Origin: Sporomusa termitida
Lineage (GTDB): Bacteria > Bacillota > Negativicutes > Sporomusales > Sporomusaceae
NCBI RefSeq assembly: GCF_007641255.1
Contig: NZ_CP036259.1
Coordinates: forward strand, 3,970,501-4,034,500
Direction of reading: 5' to 3'
Length of the DNA: 64,000 bases
Position 1 is the first letter of the stretch; each line of letters opens with the position of its first letter. Position numbers and translations under genes: made by a program. The notes below the pieces were generated by a model that was given only the letters and a program-made list of their open reading frames with translations, had not been told where the DNA came from and made no database searches. Positions 42,402-51,484 of this stretch are shown here, one piece after another.

Positions 42402-44003
42402 ATGACGTGTAAAAAACTCTGTGCCGCCTTGCTGCTGCTGGCAATGCTGGCCACGCTGGCGGCCGGCTGCGGCAAATCCGGCGCCGGCACCAATGAGCAG
42501 GTGTTTCGCTATGCCCTCGAAGCCGAGCCTGCAACCCTGGACCCGGCCAAGTCCACCGCCATTCCGGAGTCATTGGTGGAACTGCAGATCTTTGAGGGCT
42601 TAACCCGGCTTGATGCCCAAGACCAGCCGGCACCCGGCGTAGCGGAAAAATGGGAGGTATCCCCGGACGGACTAACCTATGTCTTTCATTTACGGGCCGG
42701 TGCCAAATGGGCTAACGGCGAGCCTGTTACCGCCCAGGATTTTGCCTTTGCCTGGCAGCGGGTCTTAAATCCTGAAACAGCTTCAGAGAATGCCTATATG
42801 TTATTCCCGGTCAAAAATGCCCAGGCCTACAATGAAAAAAAACTGCCGGCCGAGCAGCTGGGCATAAAAGCCCTGGATGAACTGACGCTGGAGGTTACAC
42901 TGGAAAAGCCTACCGCCTATTTCTTAAGCTTAGTTGCCTTCCATGCCTTTTATCCGGTTCATCAAAAAACAGTAACGGCCAGCCCTGATAACTGGGCGAA
43001 TGAAGTGGCCACTTTAATCGGTAATGGTCCCTTCAAAATCAGCCACTGGACCCATAGCGGCAAACTTGAATTTGTCAAAAATGATCAGTACTGGGATACC
43101 ACGGCCGTAAAGCTGACCAAAATGGAATGGCCGATCAGTGATTCGCAAACCACCCGCCTGGCCATGCTGGAAAACAATCAGGTGGATATGATAGTCGAAC
43201 CCCCTGTCGTTGAGCATGACCGTCTCACCCAGGCCGGACTGCTTAAAATATCGCCTTATCTCGGCATCTACTACTATGTCTTTAATACCCAGGCCGCCCC
43301 CTTTGACAACCCCCAGGTCCGCAAGGCTTTTGCCCAGGCGGTTAACCGGGAGGCCCTGGTCAAGAACGTAATTAAGGGCGGCAAAAAACCTGCTTATGCC
43401 TGGGTAGCCCCCGGCCTCATCAACCCGGCCAGCAGCAGGGATTTCCGGGAAGAAGGCGGTAACTACGCCGTTGAGGATGCAGGTCAGGCCAAAAAACTGC
43501 TGGCTGACGCCGGCTACCCGGACGGCAAGGGCCTGCCGCCTGTTACCCTCACATTTAATACCAGTGAACTGCACAAATCAATTGCCGAGGCCATGCAGGA
43601 AATGTGGAAACAAAACCTGGGTATAACCGTCAATTTAACCAACCAGGAATCAAAAGTATTCTTAGAGGCCAGAAACCATGGTGATTATCAGATCGCCCGG
43701 GCTTCCTGGGTTGGTGACTATGCCGATCCCATGACCTTTATGGATGTCTTTAAAGATCCTGATAATGACGCCAACTACACCAATCCGGCCTATAACCGCC
43801 TGGTAGAGCAGGCGCAGTCCACACCTGACCAGCAGGTCCGGATGCAGGCCATGCATGCCGCGGAGAAAATCCTCTTTGATGACGCCGTAATTATCCCCAT
43901 CTACTACACCACCCAGCCATTTATCAGCAAACCCTATGTTAAGGGTTATTTCTGGTCAGTATTGGGCTTAGCCGACTTTAAAACAACCTATATTGAGAAA
44001 TAA
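42402..44003 (+). CDS. dppA: Peptide-binding lipoprotein of the ABC transporter
   Basis: A 533-residue SBP_bac_5 protein. Lipoprotein signal with LAAGC (Cys about residue 23). Motifs: RYALEAEPATLDPAKSTAIP, VAEKWEVSPDGLTYVFHLRAGAKW, VRKAFAQAVNREALVKNVIKGGKKPA and the C-terminal WVGDYADPMTFMDVF. It captures peptides outside the cytoplasmic membrane and delivers them to DppBC. Length and motifs are normal. The start has AAGGAGG upstream, 12 bases after the hydrolase stop. Confidence 0.92.
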   Translation: MTCKKLCAALLLLAMLATLAAGCGKSGAGTNEQVFRYALEAEPATLDPAKSTAIPESLVELQIFEGLTRLDAQDQPAPGVAEKWEVSPDGLTYVFHLRAGAKWANGEPVTAQDFAFAWQRVLNPETASENAYMLFPVKNAQAYNEKKLPAEQLGIKALDELTLEVTLEKPTAYFLSLVAFHAFYPVHQKTVTASPDNWANEVATLIGNGPFKISHWTHSGKLEFVKNDQYWDTTAVKLTKMEWPISDSQTTRLAMLENNQVDMIVEPPVVEHDRLTQAGLLKISPYLGIYYYVFNTQAAPFDNPQVRKAFAQAVNREALVKNVIKGGKKPAYAWVAPGLINPASSRDFREEGGNYAVEDAGQAKKLLADAGYPDGKGLPPVTLTFNTSELHKSIAEAMQEMWKQNLGITVNLTNQESKVFLEARNHGDYQIARASWVGDYADPMTFMDVFKDPDNDANYTNPAYNRLVEQAQSTPDQQVRMQAMHAAEKILFDDAVIIPIYYTTQPFISKPYVKGYFWSVLGLADFKTTYIEK

Positions 44004-44120
44004 GTCCGGTCACCCTTCTTCTCCCCTCTCAGCCACAACCAGTGTTCAGCACCAGCCGGGGACGTGCCGTTATTCACGTGCATATCCCTTGCTGCTGAGA
44101 CTTTGCAAGGAGTTGATACT

Positions 44121-45071
44121 ATGGATAGCAAGCCCCGGCTCAAACCCCGCCGGCTTCGGCCGGGCGCCACGCTCGGCGTCATTGCCCCGGCCGGCCCGGG
44201 CAACCAGGAACAGACCGCCGCCGGCATTGCCTGGCTGGAGCAGGCAGGGTTCCGGATTAAACCGGGTACTACCGTCAGTCAGGAACTGGGCTATCTGGCG
44301 GGCCCGGACGCCCTGCGCGCCGCAGACCTGCAGGCGATGTTTGCCGACCCGGCTGTGGATGGAATCATTTGCCTGCGGGGCGGGTATGGCACCATGCGGT
44401 TATTAGAGCTGCTGGACTATGATCTCATCCGGCAAAACCCCAAAGTATTTGTTGGCTATAGCGATATTACCGCCCTGCACACCAGTATTGGCCAGCGTGC
44501 CGGCCTGATCACCTTCCACGGCCCAATGGTGGCATCAGATATGGGTAAAGAATTGCCCCTGTATACCTGGGACTACTTTCTGCAGGCCGTTACAGCGCCG
44601 GCACCGCTGGGCCTGATTGCTAATCCGCCGCTGGCCCCCGATCCCGCATTTATCGTGCCCGGCACCGCGGCCGGCCCCCTGACCGGGGGTAATCTCAGCC
44701 TGCTTGCCGCCACCCTGGGCACCCCCTATGAAATTGATACCGCCGGCAAAATCCTCTGTCTGGAGGAAGTGGGCGAAGCGCCCTACCGTATTGACCGCCT
44801 GCTGACCCAGCTGTCGCTGGCCGGCAAGCTCCAGGCTGCGGCCGGCATTGTGTTCGATGTTTGTGCCGACTGCGAAACAGAAGCCAAACCGCCCAGTTTT
44901 ACCATCGCCGAGGTATTGGCTGAACGGTTGGGCAGCCTAGGCAAACCGGTACTGATTAATCTGCATTTTGGGCACACTGCCGACAAAGCGACCCTGCCCC
45001 TGGGGGTTAACGCCACCTTACGGCCGGAAGACGGCGGGCTCGTAATCACAGAAGCGGCAACCACCGCATAA
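44121..45071 (+). CDS. LD-carboxypeptidase (S66 family, LdcA/MccF-like)
   Basis: A 316-residue S66 peptidase that removes D-Ala from murein tetrapeptides in the cytosol. Visible: GATLGVIAPAGPGNQEQTAA, CLRGGYGTMRLLELLDYDLI, nucleophile Ser in FVGYSDITAL, Glu in CLEEVGEAPYRIDRLL, His in LINLHFGHTADKATLPLG. The ATG at 44121 has GCAAGGAG upstream; an earlier in-frame start at 44064 has no ribosome site. Bacillus ykfA, of the same family, is next to its dpp operon, supporting a murein-peptide recycling role here. Confidence 0.92.
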   Translation: MDSKPRLKPRRLRPGATLGVIAPAGPGNQEQTAAGIAWLEQAGFRIKPGTTVSQELGYLAGPDALRAADLQAMFADPAVDGIICLRGGYGTMRLLELLDYDLIRQNPKVFVGYSDITALHTSIGQRAGLITFHGPMVASDMGKELPLYTWDYFLQAVTAPAPLGLIANPPLAPDPAFIVPGTAAGPLTGGNLSLLAATLGTPYEIDTAGKILCLEEVGEAPYRIDRLLTQLSLAGKLQAAAGIVFDVCADCETEAKPPSFTIAEVLAERLGSLGKPVLINLHFGHTADKATLPLGVNATLRPEDGGLVITEAATTA

Positions 45072-45101
45072 ACCGGCAGATCTGTGCAACAGGAGGGAAA
45101 A

Positions 45102-46226
45102 ATGGATAAACACAGCCGCAAGGAGCAGGCGATTGAGTTTATAAATAACATGGCGCCCGAACTAAAAAACATCAGCCGCTTTCTCCACACTAATCCTGAG
45201 CTGGGCCGGCAGGAATACCAGGCCGCCCGGCTCCTTACCGAAGCTGCTGCCCGCCAGGGCTTTGCCCTGGAGAAAAATATCAGCGGCTATGAAACCGCCT
45301 TTATTGCCAGTAAAGGGATCAGGGGACCAAAGATTGCCTTTTTGGCCGAATATGATGCCTTGCCCGGTCTGGGCCATGCCTGCGGCCATAATCTTATCGC
45401 TGCAATGAGCTGGGGAGCGGCGGCGGCCTTTGCCGCCGTGGCTGCCGGCCAGGCAGTGTCTTATCTGATCGGCTGCCCGGCCGAGGAAACCAGCGGGGCT
45501 AAAGTGGCCATGGCCGAGGCCGGTATTTTTGACAACCTGACAGCCGCCCTGATCATCCACCCGGCCAGCGGCAACAATGTCGGCGGCACCTCCTACGCCA
45601 CCCATCCGCTGCAGGTAACCTTTCATGGCCGCCCGGCCCATGTGGCCGGTAAAACCGATAAAGGGGTAAACGCCCTGGATGCCCTGGTTATGTTCTACCA
45701 GGGGCTGAAGCCCTTACAGCAGACCTTCACCCGGCCAACTATTCTCGGCGGCATTATTACCAAAGGCGGCACCGCCCCTAATATCATTCCGGCCGAGGCC
45801 GAGGCCAGACTCACCGTCCGGGCCCTCTCCTCCGACTTCCTGGAAGAAACCGTGCTGCCGGCAGTGCGCCGACTGGCGTCAGGGGTGGCTCAGGCTACAG
45901 GCACTACCGTAACGGCCGTCCATTATGAACCCTTGTTTAAAGAATTAATCAATGCTTCGCACCTCATGACCCTGTTCCAAAACAACATGGCCCAGCTGGG
46001 CGAAACAGTGACCGTACTGCCGCCGGCAGACGCCGGCGGTTCAACTGATGTCGGCAACGTCAGTCACAGGGTGCCCACCCTGCATCCGGATATTGGCATT
46101 GGCGGCGGGCTTGTTGCCCATACACCGGAATTTGCCGCTGCCGCCGGCTCTGACTACGCCCAGGAGCGTCTGCTGGTGGGCGCTAAAGCGATGGCAATGA
46201 CCGCGATTGATTTGCTGCCTGAGTAA
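45102..46226 (+). CDS. M20 family metallo-amidohydrolase/peptidase
   Basis: A 374-residue M20 (AbgA/amidohydrolase-like) enzyme. Metal-binding motifs: AFLAEYDALPGLGHACGHN (around residues 75-95), PAEETSGAKVAM, and a dimerisation domain with HVAGKTDKGVNALDA. It hydrolyses dipeptides or N-acyl amino acids, fitting the last step of degrading imported peptides. The start is ATG 45102 behind CAGGAGGG. Last gene of the operon; a RAYT-derived remnant begins 17 bases after its stop. Confidence 0.9.
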   Translation: MDKHSRKEQAIEFINNMAPELKNISRFLHTNPELGRQEYQAARLLTEAAARQGFALEKNISGYETAFIASKGIRGPKIAFLAEYDALPGLGHACGHNLIAAMSWGAAAAFAAVAAGQAVSYLIGCPAEETSGAKVAMAEAGIFDNLTAALIIHPASGNNVGGTSYATHPLQVTFHGRPAHVAGKTDKGVNALDALVMFYQGLKPLQQTFTRPTILGGIITKGGTAPNIIPAEAEARLTVRALSSDFLEETVLPAVRRLASGVAQATGTTVTAVHYEPLFKELINASHLMTLFQNNMAQLGETVTVLPPADAGGSTDVGNVSHRVPTLHPDIGIGGGLVAHTPEFAAAAGSDYAQERLLVGAKAMAMTAIDLLPE

Positions 46227-46242
46227 GAAACTTTGAACTTTC

Positions 46243-46469
46243 GGGGTCAGGCCTTACTGTTTACACTAATGATAAAATATGATAGTATGGCCGCAAAAAG
46301 AGAAAGGCAGGATGTGTCCGGCTGGCAAGACGCCATCAGGGAATAACCATGCCCACCTGCTAGGGGAGTTGCAGCTGAAAGGGTACAACAAAGTCGTTGA
46401 CAGAACTGAGCTGAAACACCTGGCAAAAAAGATTAGCAACAATTTGTGCAAAGTGTAAGGCCTGACCCC
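46243..46469. mobile_element. RAYT/REP remnant, short form (227 bp)
   Basis: The 15-bp perfect inverted ends GGGGTCAGGCCTTAC / GTAAGGCCTGACCCC. The interior matches the two ends of the 53619-54124 element and lacks its middle, so it is an internally deleted copy of the same element. No intact ORF. Confidence 0.72.
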
Positions 46470-46503
46470 GCGCACTCCCCCGTGCCGGGCACACGACCAA
46501 AAA

Positions 46504-46545
46504 AAAGGTTAGAGCAACAGAATTTTTTCTGTTGCTCTAACCTTT
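46504..46545. terminator. Terminator at the end of the TonB/ABC/receptor operon
   Basis: A perfect 19-bp stem (AAAGGTTAGAGCAACAGAA and complement) with a 4-nt loop of T. On the minus strand a TTTT run follows. Confidence 0.92.
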
Positions 46546-46603
46546 AAACATACCCTGCGGCCACAGCCAACAATGGCGGCCGTCAGGAGTGCCAATACGG
46601 GTT

Positions 46604-47440
46604 TTATGCGCTCACTTCGTCCGGCCGCCACCACAGAACAAAGGTTTTGGTCTTCCTAAGCAGCTTGAAGCCGCCGTCTGGCTGTGGTATTAAATAACGG
46701 TCAACGTTGCTGCGGTATTGCTCTTCAAATTCCGGGCGAATCTCGCCGACAAACCGCAGGTCTGCGTAGGCTTGTTCGCGGGAAACATAATCACGCTCAA
46801 AACCGTCCTCCACAACAACAATATTGGGATTGGCCCCCATGTCGTACACCATGTTAAACATCATGTTGTAGCCGAACATGCGGGCATCGGGATCATGCGG
46901 CACTTTTTCCTGTCCAATGCCCTCAAGAAAGTCTAACTGGATTTCCCGGAGACTGGGGGCATTGGCCCAGCCCAGAATAAAGACATACTTTCTGGCAATC
47001 CGGTTGATTTTCACTAAATCGGCAAAGCCTACTGACCGTGAGGCAATGGCAATATCATATTTGCCAACGGTTTCAACTGCGTCCTCTGCCAGCCAGTTCG
47101 CTCTCATCGGCGTAATATTGTGGACGCCTTCGCGCCTGGCATTTTCCATGCATTTCGCCAGCATCGCCTCGGAAACATCCAGAGCAGTGACACTCTTTAC
47201 TTTTTGGGCTACCGGAACAGACAGTCGTCCCGGTCCACAGCCGATGTCGATTACCGAATCCTCGGCCGACAACAGCATCTGCCCCACCTGTTTTTTGGTA
47301 AACTCTTTTTCCAGCTTCGCCATTCCGTCATACATACCGGCAAAACTGCCCCATTGCTTTGCTTGCGCCGCCTCGTCCATATTGGCAAACGGCAATTTCT
47401 GGTACTTTTGCAAAGCTTCCCAGTTAATTAAGCCCTTCAT
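46604..47440 (-). CDS. Class I SAM-dependent methyltransferase
   Basis: A 278-residue protein with the SAM-binding motif VIDIGCGPGRLSVPVA (residues about 63-78) and motif II-like VTALDVSEAMLAKC. The C-terminal part carries FGYNMMFNMVYDMGANPN and ends VLWWRPDEVSA. It is the last gene of the minus-strand tonB-permease-ATPase-receptor-binding-protein operon, 51 bases after the binding-protein gene. Methyltransferases of this type appear at the end of some metal-chelate uptake operons; what it methylates (a corrinoid, a metallophore, or something unrelated) is not deducible. Confidence 0.85.
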   Translation of the reverse strand: MKGLINWEALQKYQKLPFANMDEAAQAKQWGSFAGMYDGMAKLEKEFTKKQVGQMLLSAEDSVIDIGCGPGRLSVPVAQKVKSVTALDVSEAMLAKCMENARREGVHNITPMRANWLAEDAVETVGKYDIAIASRSVGFADLVKINRIARKYVFILGWANAPSLREIQLDFLEGIGQEKVPHDPDARMFGYNMMFNMVYDMGANPNIVVVEDGFERDYVSREQAYADLRFVGEIRPEFEEQYRSNVDRYLIPQPDGGFKLLRKTKTFVLWWRPDEVSA

Positions 47441-47491
47441 CTTTACACCTCTTTACCAGCAGCCGCTTTATATTTTTGAACTTACCCCTTA

Positions 47492-48571
47492 TCATGGCCG
47501 GACCGGCGGTTTCCCGCTGATGATTCTGCTTGCCTCTGCTGCCGACAGATCATAATGTAAAAAAGTCCGGTAAAAATAACGGGTTTCCTGAACGATGTCA
47601 ATATCCTGAAACTTATCTGGATGCAAAACCTTGGCCGCCCACTGAATTTGCAGCGCTACCTCCGCCCCGTACCGATCCCAGAAAAAAGCCCCCTCCGGAT
47701 TAATATGCACATTCCCTGTTTGTACCGCCTGCAAGCGCCGCCACTTTTCATCCTGCAGGATGTTGTTCAGAGCTTTTGCTCCGTCCTCCACTCCGTTCAA
47801 GGCCAGTGCCGTATTGCCAAATATAATCACGTCAGGATTCCAGGTTATCAGCTGCTCCATCGCTACTTCACCGCCGGTATCGGCGGCATTGATTCCCCCG
47901 GCAACCCTTATCCAGGCATCAATAATTGTATCTTTTCCGTCTACCATTAATGGTGCAAGCCTGGTAATATGGATCACTTTCGGTTTTTGTTCCCGGGGAA
48001 TCCCCGCAGTTATCCCGGTTATCCGGTCGAGGTTGTGATCCAGATAAGCGATATATTTTTCCGCTCTCGGCTTTGCTTCCCCGCCCAGAATGACACCGGT
48101 TAGCCGGAAGCATTCTTTCAAGCTGTCAAAATCGTTAAACATCAATTGCACAACCGGGATCTTTACATCAGCTATTTTGCGGGCGCTTTTATTATTCAGC
48201 GGCGTAAACACAATGTCCGGTTTAGCGGCCATAAGGGTTTCCAGATTTACACCGCTAGCGTCAAAAGCCGTGACCGCCTGGTTCATTTGCGGATTAACGA
48301 CCTTCATCCAGGGCCGTTGCGCCGCCGCCGTCGTCGTCGCAACGATTTTATCCCCCGCTCCCAGCATGCACACCACCTCATTGTGAGCAGGCCAGGCATC
48401 TGCGATCCGTTGAATCCGGGCCGGGATTGCCACTGTGGCTCCACTGGCATCGGTAATCGTGATCTGGTTGGGATTTGCTGCCGGTTGAGCCTTAAAAGCG
48501 TTCTGGCAGCCGGCTAGGAAAATGAATAAGCTAAAAATGCCGCCCCATATGATATATTTTCCTGTTTTCAT
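47492..48571 (-). CDS. Periplasmic binding lipoprotein of a metal-chelate ABC transporter
   Basis: A 359-residue Peripla_BP_2 (BtuF/FecB-type) protein with a lipobox in LFIFLAGCQNAF (Cys about 22). Motifs: ITDASGATVAIPARIQRIAD near residue 40 and NPDVIIFGNTALAL. The C-terminal part is long. It hands the iron- or cobalt-containing ligand to the FecCD permease. In operon with receptor and transporter, 42 bases after the receptor gene. Confidence 0.9.
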   Translation of the reverse strand: MKTGKYIIWGGIFSLFIFLAGCQNAFKAQPAANPNQITITDASGATVAIPARIQRIADAWPAHNEVVCMLGAGDKIVATTTAAAQRPWMKVVNPQMNQAVTAFDASGVNLETLMAAKPDIVFTPLNNKSARKIADVKIPVVQLMFNDFDSLKECFRLTGVILGGEAKPRAEKYIAYLDHNLDRITGITAGIPREQKPKVIHITRLAPLMVDGKDTIIDAWIRVAGGINAADTGGEVAMEQLITWNPDVIIFGNTALALNGVEDGAKALNNILQDEKWRRLQAVQTGNVHINPEGAFFWDRYGAEVALQIQWAAKVLHPDKFQDIDIVQETRYFYRTFLHYDLSAAEASRIISGKPPVRP

Positions 48572-48613
48572 CGCATCACCCCCTGTTCTTGCCTGCCCGG
48601 CACCTGCTCGGTG

Positions 48614-50617
48614 TTAAAACTTCTTACTGACCTCTATCCCGTATTCGGCGCCGGCATCATAATAGTTCATGCCTCTGCCATAACGCCGGTCGGTAATATT
48701 GCGCCCGTACAGGGTAAGCTTGGTCGTTCTATCCAGGTCCTTGCTGATGTTGGCGTCGATGGTGGTATAGCCGCCTAACTTAGTGGCATCTCCCATCGAA
48801 CTTGCAAACCGGCTGAGGTACAGGAGGCTGATATTGGCCGCGATATCGGCCTGCCTGTAGTTCAGCGCCAGATTGTAGCTGCTATGCGGTATATAGCTGT
48901 CATCCAGGGCGTCGCTCGAAGTAAAATAAGAATACCCGGCTTTATAGCCGAGGGGGCCGGACAAACGGCCATGCACCGACAGTTCCAGGCCCTTGCGCGT
49001 CAGATCCCTTCCGGTATAGGTCGTTACATCCATGCCAGTCTCCGCATCGTAATACGTTTTTCCCGTAGAAACCCGGGCATCGTTGATATCATATAAAAAT
49101 GCCGTCAGCGAGGCATTGAGAGCCTTGTTATAGCTGGCCGTAACGCCTGTTTCATATTTATAACGCACTTCCGCATCAAGCAGCTCGTTGTTTTCCGTAA
49201 GCAGATACCTGCCCGCGGGCTGACGCGAGTAGGAGAAACGCGAAGACAGCTTATAGACCGGGTCCAGCTGATAAGCGGCTCCCAGGGAAAAGCTAACGGC
49301 TTCTTTCTCCCAAAATTCCCCGTATGTCGCGTCGTATTGGATGTTGCTGCCGCCGCCCGCGAAATATTTGGCGACGCCCTTGGTAATATGTTTTCTGTCC
49401 AGCCGCGCCCCGGTATCCAGCGTCAGTTTATCATTGACCCGCCGCTCCCCGTACAAATAGTAGCCGTACAGTTCCTCCTGGCGTTCATAGCCGGCCTGCC
49501 CTGCAACCCCGGTCGGCGAATGCCACCACATGGCCTGGACGCCGAATTTCAGCGTATCCCGGCCAAAATTCAAGGTATGCGCCAGGTTTACTTCGCGCAG
49601 GTATTCATTTTCTTCCCAGTGCGATTTTATTGCCGGCGAGTAGACCAGCGCAATCCGGCTGGACCGCACCGAGCTATAGCCGAAGCTGAAGGTTGTCGTG
49701 CGGTTTTCATCCCATAGTTTCGCCGCATTCGTTGTAAACAGCGTCGTATTAATGGGATCCCATTTGCCTAGGCTGCTGGTGCGATTCAGGTAGCTGCCGT
49801 CTTCGTTAAACAATACCTGCTGGCCACTCCAGCCATTGTTGACAATCAGGGTCATATCGGCAAACCAGTCTTCGCCTTTATCCCCGGCCTTTAGAAAATA
49901 CGTATCAAAATTTCGGCCGTTAAACCAGCCGGACCTACCGTCGCTCCGGTCTTTGGCGTATCCCAGCGCATAATAAGCGCTGTCACCGGGTTTATCGCCA
50001 TGCAGGAGGCTGAATTTTTCCGTATCAAAAGTACCGTAACTCAGCTTGGCTTTATCGACAGGCCCGGTTACTTTCAGGGTTTCTATGATAATGAAACCCT
50101 GGCTGGGAGAGCCTCCCTTGACAAAATTGGTGGCAAAATTGGCAATAGGACCCAGTGTCAGGATGGAGGCGTCCCGGACAAGGGTGATGGATTCGATCAG
50201 GTCAACCGGCAGATTTGCCAAAATACGCGAGGCCTGCGTGTCGGGCAAATAGACCCCGTCAATGATGATCCCGATATTATCGCCGCCGCGCGCCTGGACT
50301 TTGTAATAGCCCTTTTGACCCCAGCGCGTACCTACAATCCCGGTGCCGCGTTCAAGTATTTCCAGCACATCCTTGGGATGCATGGCCTCAATATCTTCCC
50401 GGGTAATGACTTCCGTCGCCGCCTTGCTGCTCTCCGGAATCGCCAAACGGCTGTATACCGGTGTTTCCGCCTCTGCCTTTTGGGCCTTGACCACGACTGT
50501 TGACATTTCCGGGTCTTTAGCGGCAGCTGATTCCTCCGCCCAGGCAGGCACTGCCGCCCCGACCAGAGTAGACAAAACAAGCGCAGCCACTGTTTTTCCC
50601 ATCTTACTGTTTTTCAC
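48614..50617 (-). CDS. TonB-dependent outer-membrane receptor
   Basis: A 667-residue receptor with signal peptide 1-27 ending AWA, a TonB-box-like MSTVVVKAQKAEAE at about 39-52, and a plug with ITREDIEAMHPKDVLEILER and GGDNIGIIIDGVYLPDTQAS. The plug is unusual in lacking the tight R-G-P-x-S-x-L-Y-G motif; here it is ITLVRDASILTLGPIANFAT. The barrel ends in ...GAEYGIEVSKKF with the usual terminal Phe. Between ATPase and binding-protein genes of one operon, it supplies the same ligand to the ABC transporter. The ligand class (siderophore, corrinoid or other metal chelate) is open. Confidence 0.9.
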   Translation of the reverse strand: MKNSKMGKTVAALVLSTLVGAAVPAWAEESAAAKDPEMSTVVVKAQKAEAETPVYSRLAIPESSKAATEVITREDIEAMHPKDVLEILERGTGIVGTRWGQKGYYKVQARGGDNIGIIIDGVYLPDTQASRILANLPVDLIESITLVRDASILTLGPIANFATNFVKGGSPSQGFIIIETLKVTGPVDKAKLSYGTFDTEKFSLLHGDKPGDSAYYALGYAKDRSDGRSGWFNGRNFDTYFLKAGDKGEDWFADMTLIVNNGWSGQQVLFNEDGSYLNRTSSLGKWDPINTTLFTTNAAKLWDENRTTTFSFGYSSVRSSRIALVYSPAIKSHWEENEYLREVNLAHTLNFGRDTLKFGVQAMWWHSPTGVAGQAGYERQEELYGYYLYGERRVNDKLTLDTGARLDRKHITKGVAKYFAGGGSNIQYDATYGEFWEKEAVSFSLGAAYQLDPVYKLSSRFSYSRQPAGRYLLTENNELLDAEVRYKYETGVTASYNKALNASLTAFLYDINDARVSTGKTYYDAETGMDVTTYTGRDLTRKGLELSVHGRLSGPLGYKAGYSYFTSSDALDDSYIPHSSYNLALNYRQADIAANISLLYLSRFASSMGDATKLGGYTTIDANISKDLDRTTKLTLYGRNITDRRYGRGMNYYDAGAEYGIEVSKKF

Positions 50618-50647
50618 ACCGCTTCCCTCCTGTTATATAATATATCT

Positions 50648-51463
50648 TTATCCCGTCTTTTCCGCTGTGGAAGCTGTCTGGGTAGACAACGGGATGCAAG
50701 CAGACGCAACCTGTCCATCACGTAACTGCAACTGAACAATCTGCACATTCACACCATAGGTATCTTGTAAATATTGTTCGGTAATCACCTGCCGGGGCGC
50801 GCCGGTTGTAAGACTGCCGTTCTTGCCTATGGCCGCCACCTTCGACCCATACCGCAGCGCATGGTTGGGATAATGGGTGGTCATTAGCACGCCGATGCCG
50901 GATTTGGTGACCAGGTCGCGGATATAGTCCAGGACCCGTATCTGGTTGCCAAAGTCCAGACTGGCAGTAGGCTCATCCATAATCAGAAATTCCGGCTGCT
51001 GCGCCAAGGCCCTGGCAATCAATACCAATTGCCGTTCACCGCCGCTGATACGGGTATAGATGCTGCTGCGTAAATAACCTATTGATAGTGTCTCCAGGGC
51101 CTGGCCGGCTATTTTCATATCGGCAGGCGACGGCGAGCCAAACAGTCCCAGGCGGGCGCTCCGGCCCATCGCGACCACATCAAGCACGGTAAACGGAAAG
51201 GGCGGTGTGTGGGCCTGGGGAACATAACCGATTTTTGCCGCCAGCTGTGGCTGGGACCAGTTGGCAATATTTTTTCCATTTAGCAATATTTTCCCGGACT
51301 GAATTTTCAACAACCGTAAAATAGTTTTAAACAACGTGGTTTTCCCCACGCCGTTAGGCCCCAGCAAACACATGAAATCGCCGGAATGAATTTCAAAGGA
51401 TACCCCGCTAAGGACCGTTTGGGCCCCATAGCCACAGGCAATATTGTCGACTGTAAGGATCAT
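50648..51463 (-). CDS. ABC ATPase of metal-chelate transporter (FecE/BtuD type)
   Basis: A 271-residue ATPase: Walker A LLGPNGVGKTTLFKTIL, signature SGGERQLVLIARAL, Walker B FLIMDEPTASLD, H-loop TTHYPNHA. In this family the pair with a FecCD permease transports siderophores, haem or B12. It starts 21 bases after the permease stop and its stop is 30 bases before the receptor start. Confidence 0.93.
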   Translation of the reverse strand: MILTVDNIACGYGAQTVLSGVSFEIHSGDFMCLLGPNGVGKTTLFKTILRLLKIQSGKILLNGKNIANWSQPQLAAKIGYVPQAHTPPFPFTVLDVVAMGRSARLGLFGSPSPADMKIAGQALETLSIGYLRSSIYTRISGGERQLVLIARALAQQPEFLIMDEPTASLDFGNQIRVLDYIRDLVTKSGIGVLMTTHYPNHALRYGSKVAAIGKNGSLTTGAPRQVITEQYLQDTYGVNVQIVQLQLRDGQVASACIPLSTQTASTAEKTG

Positions 51464-51484
51464 GCTGCCACTCCTTGCCGGCTG

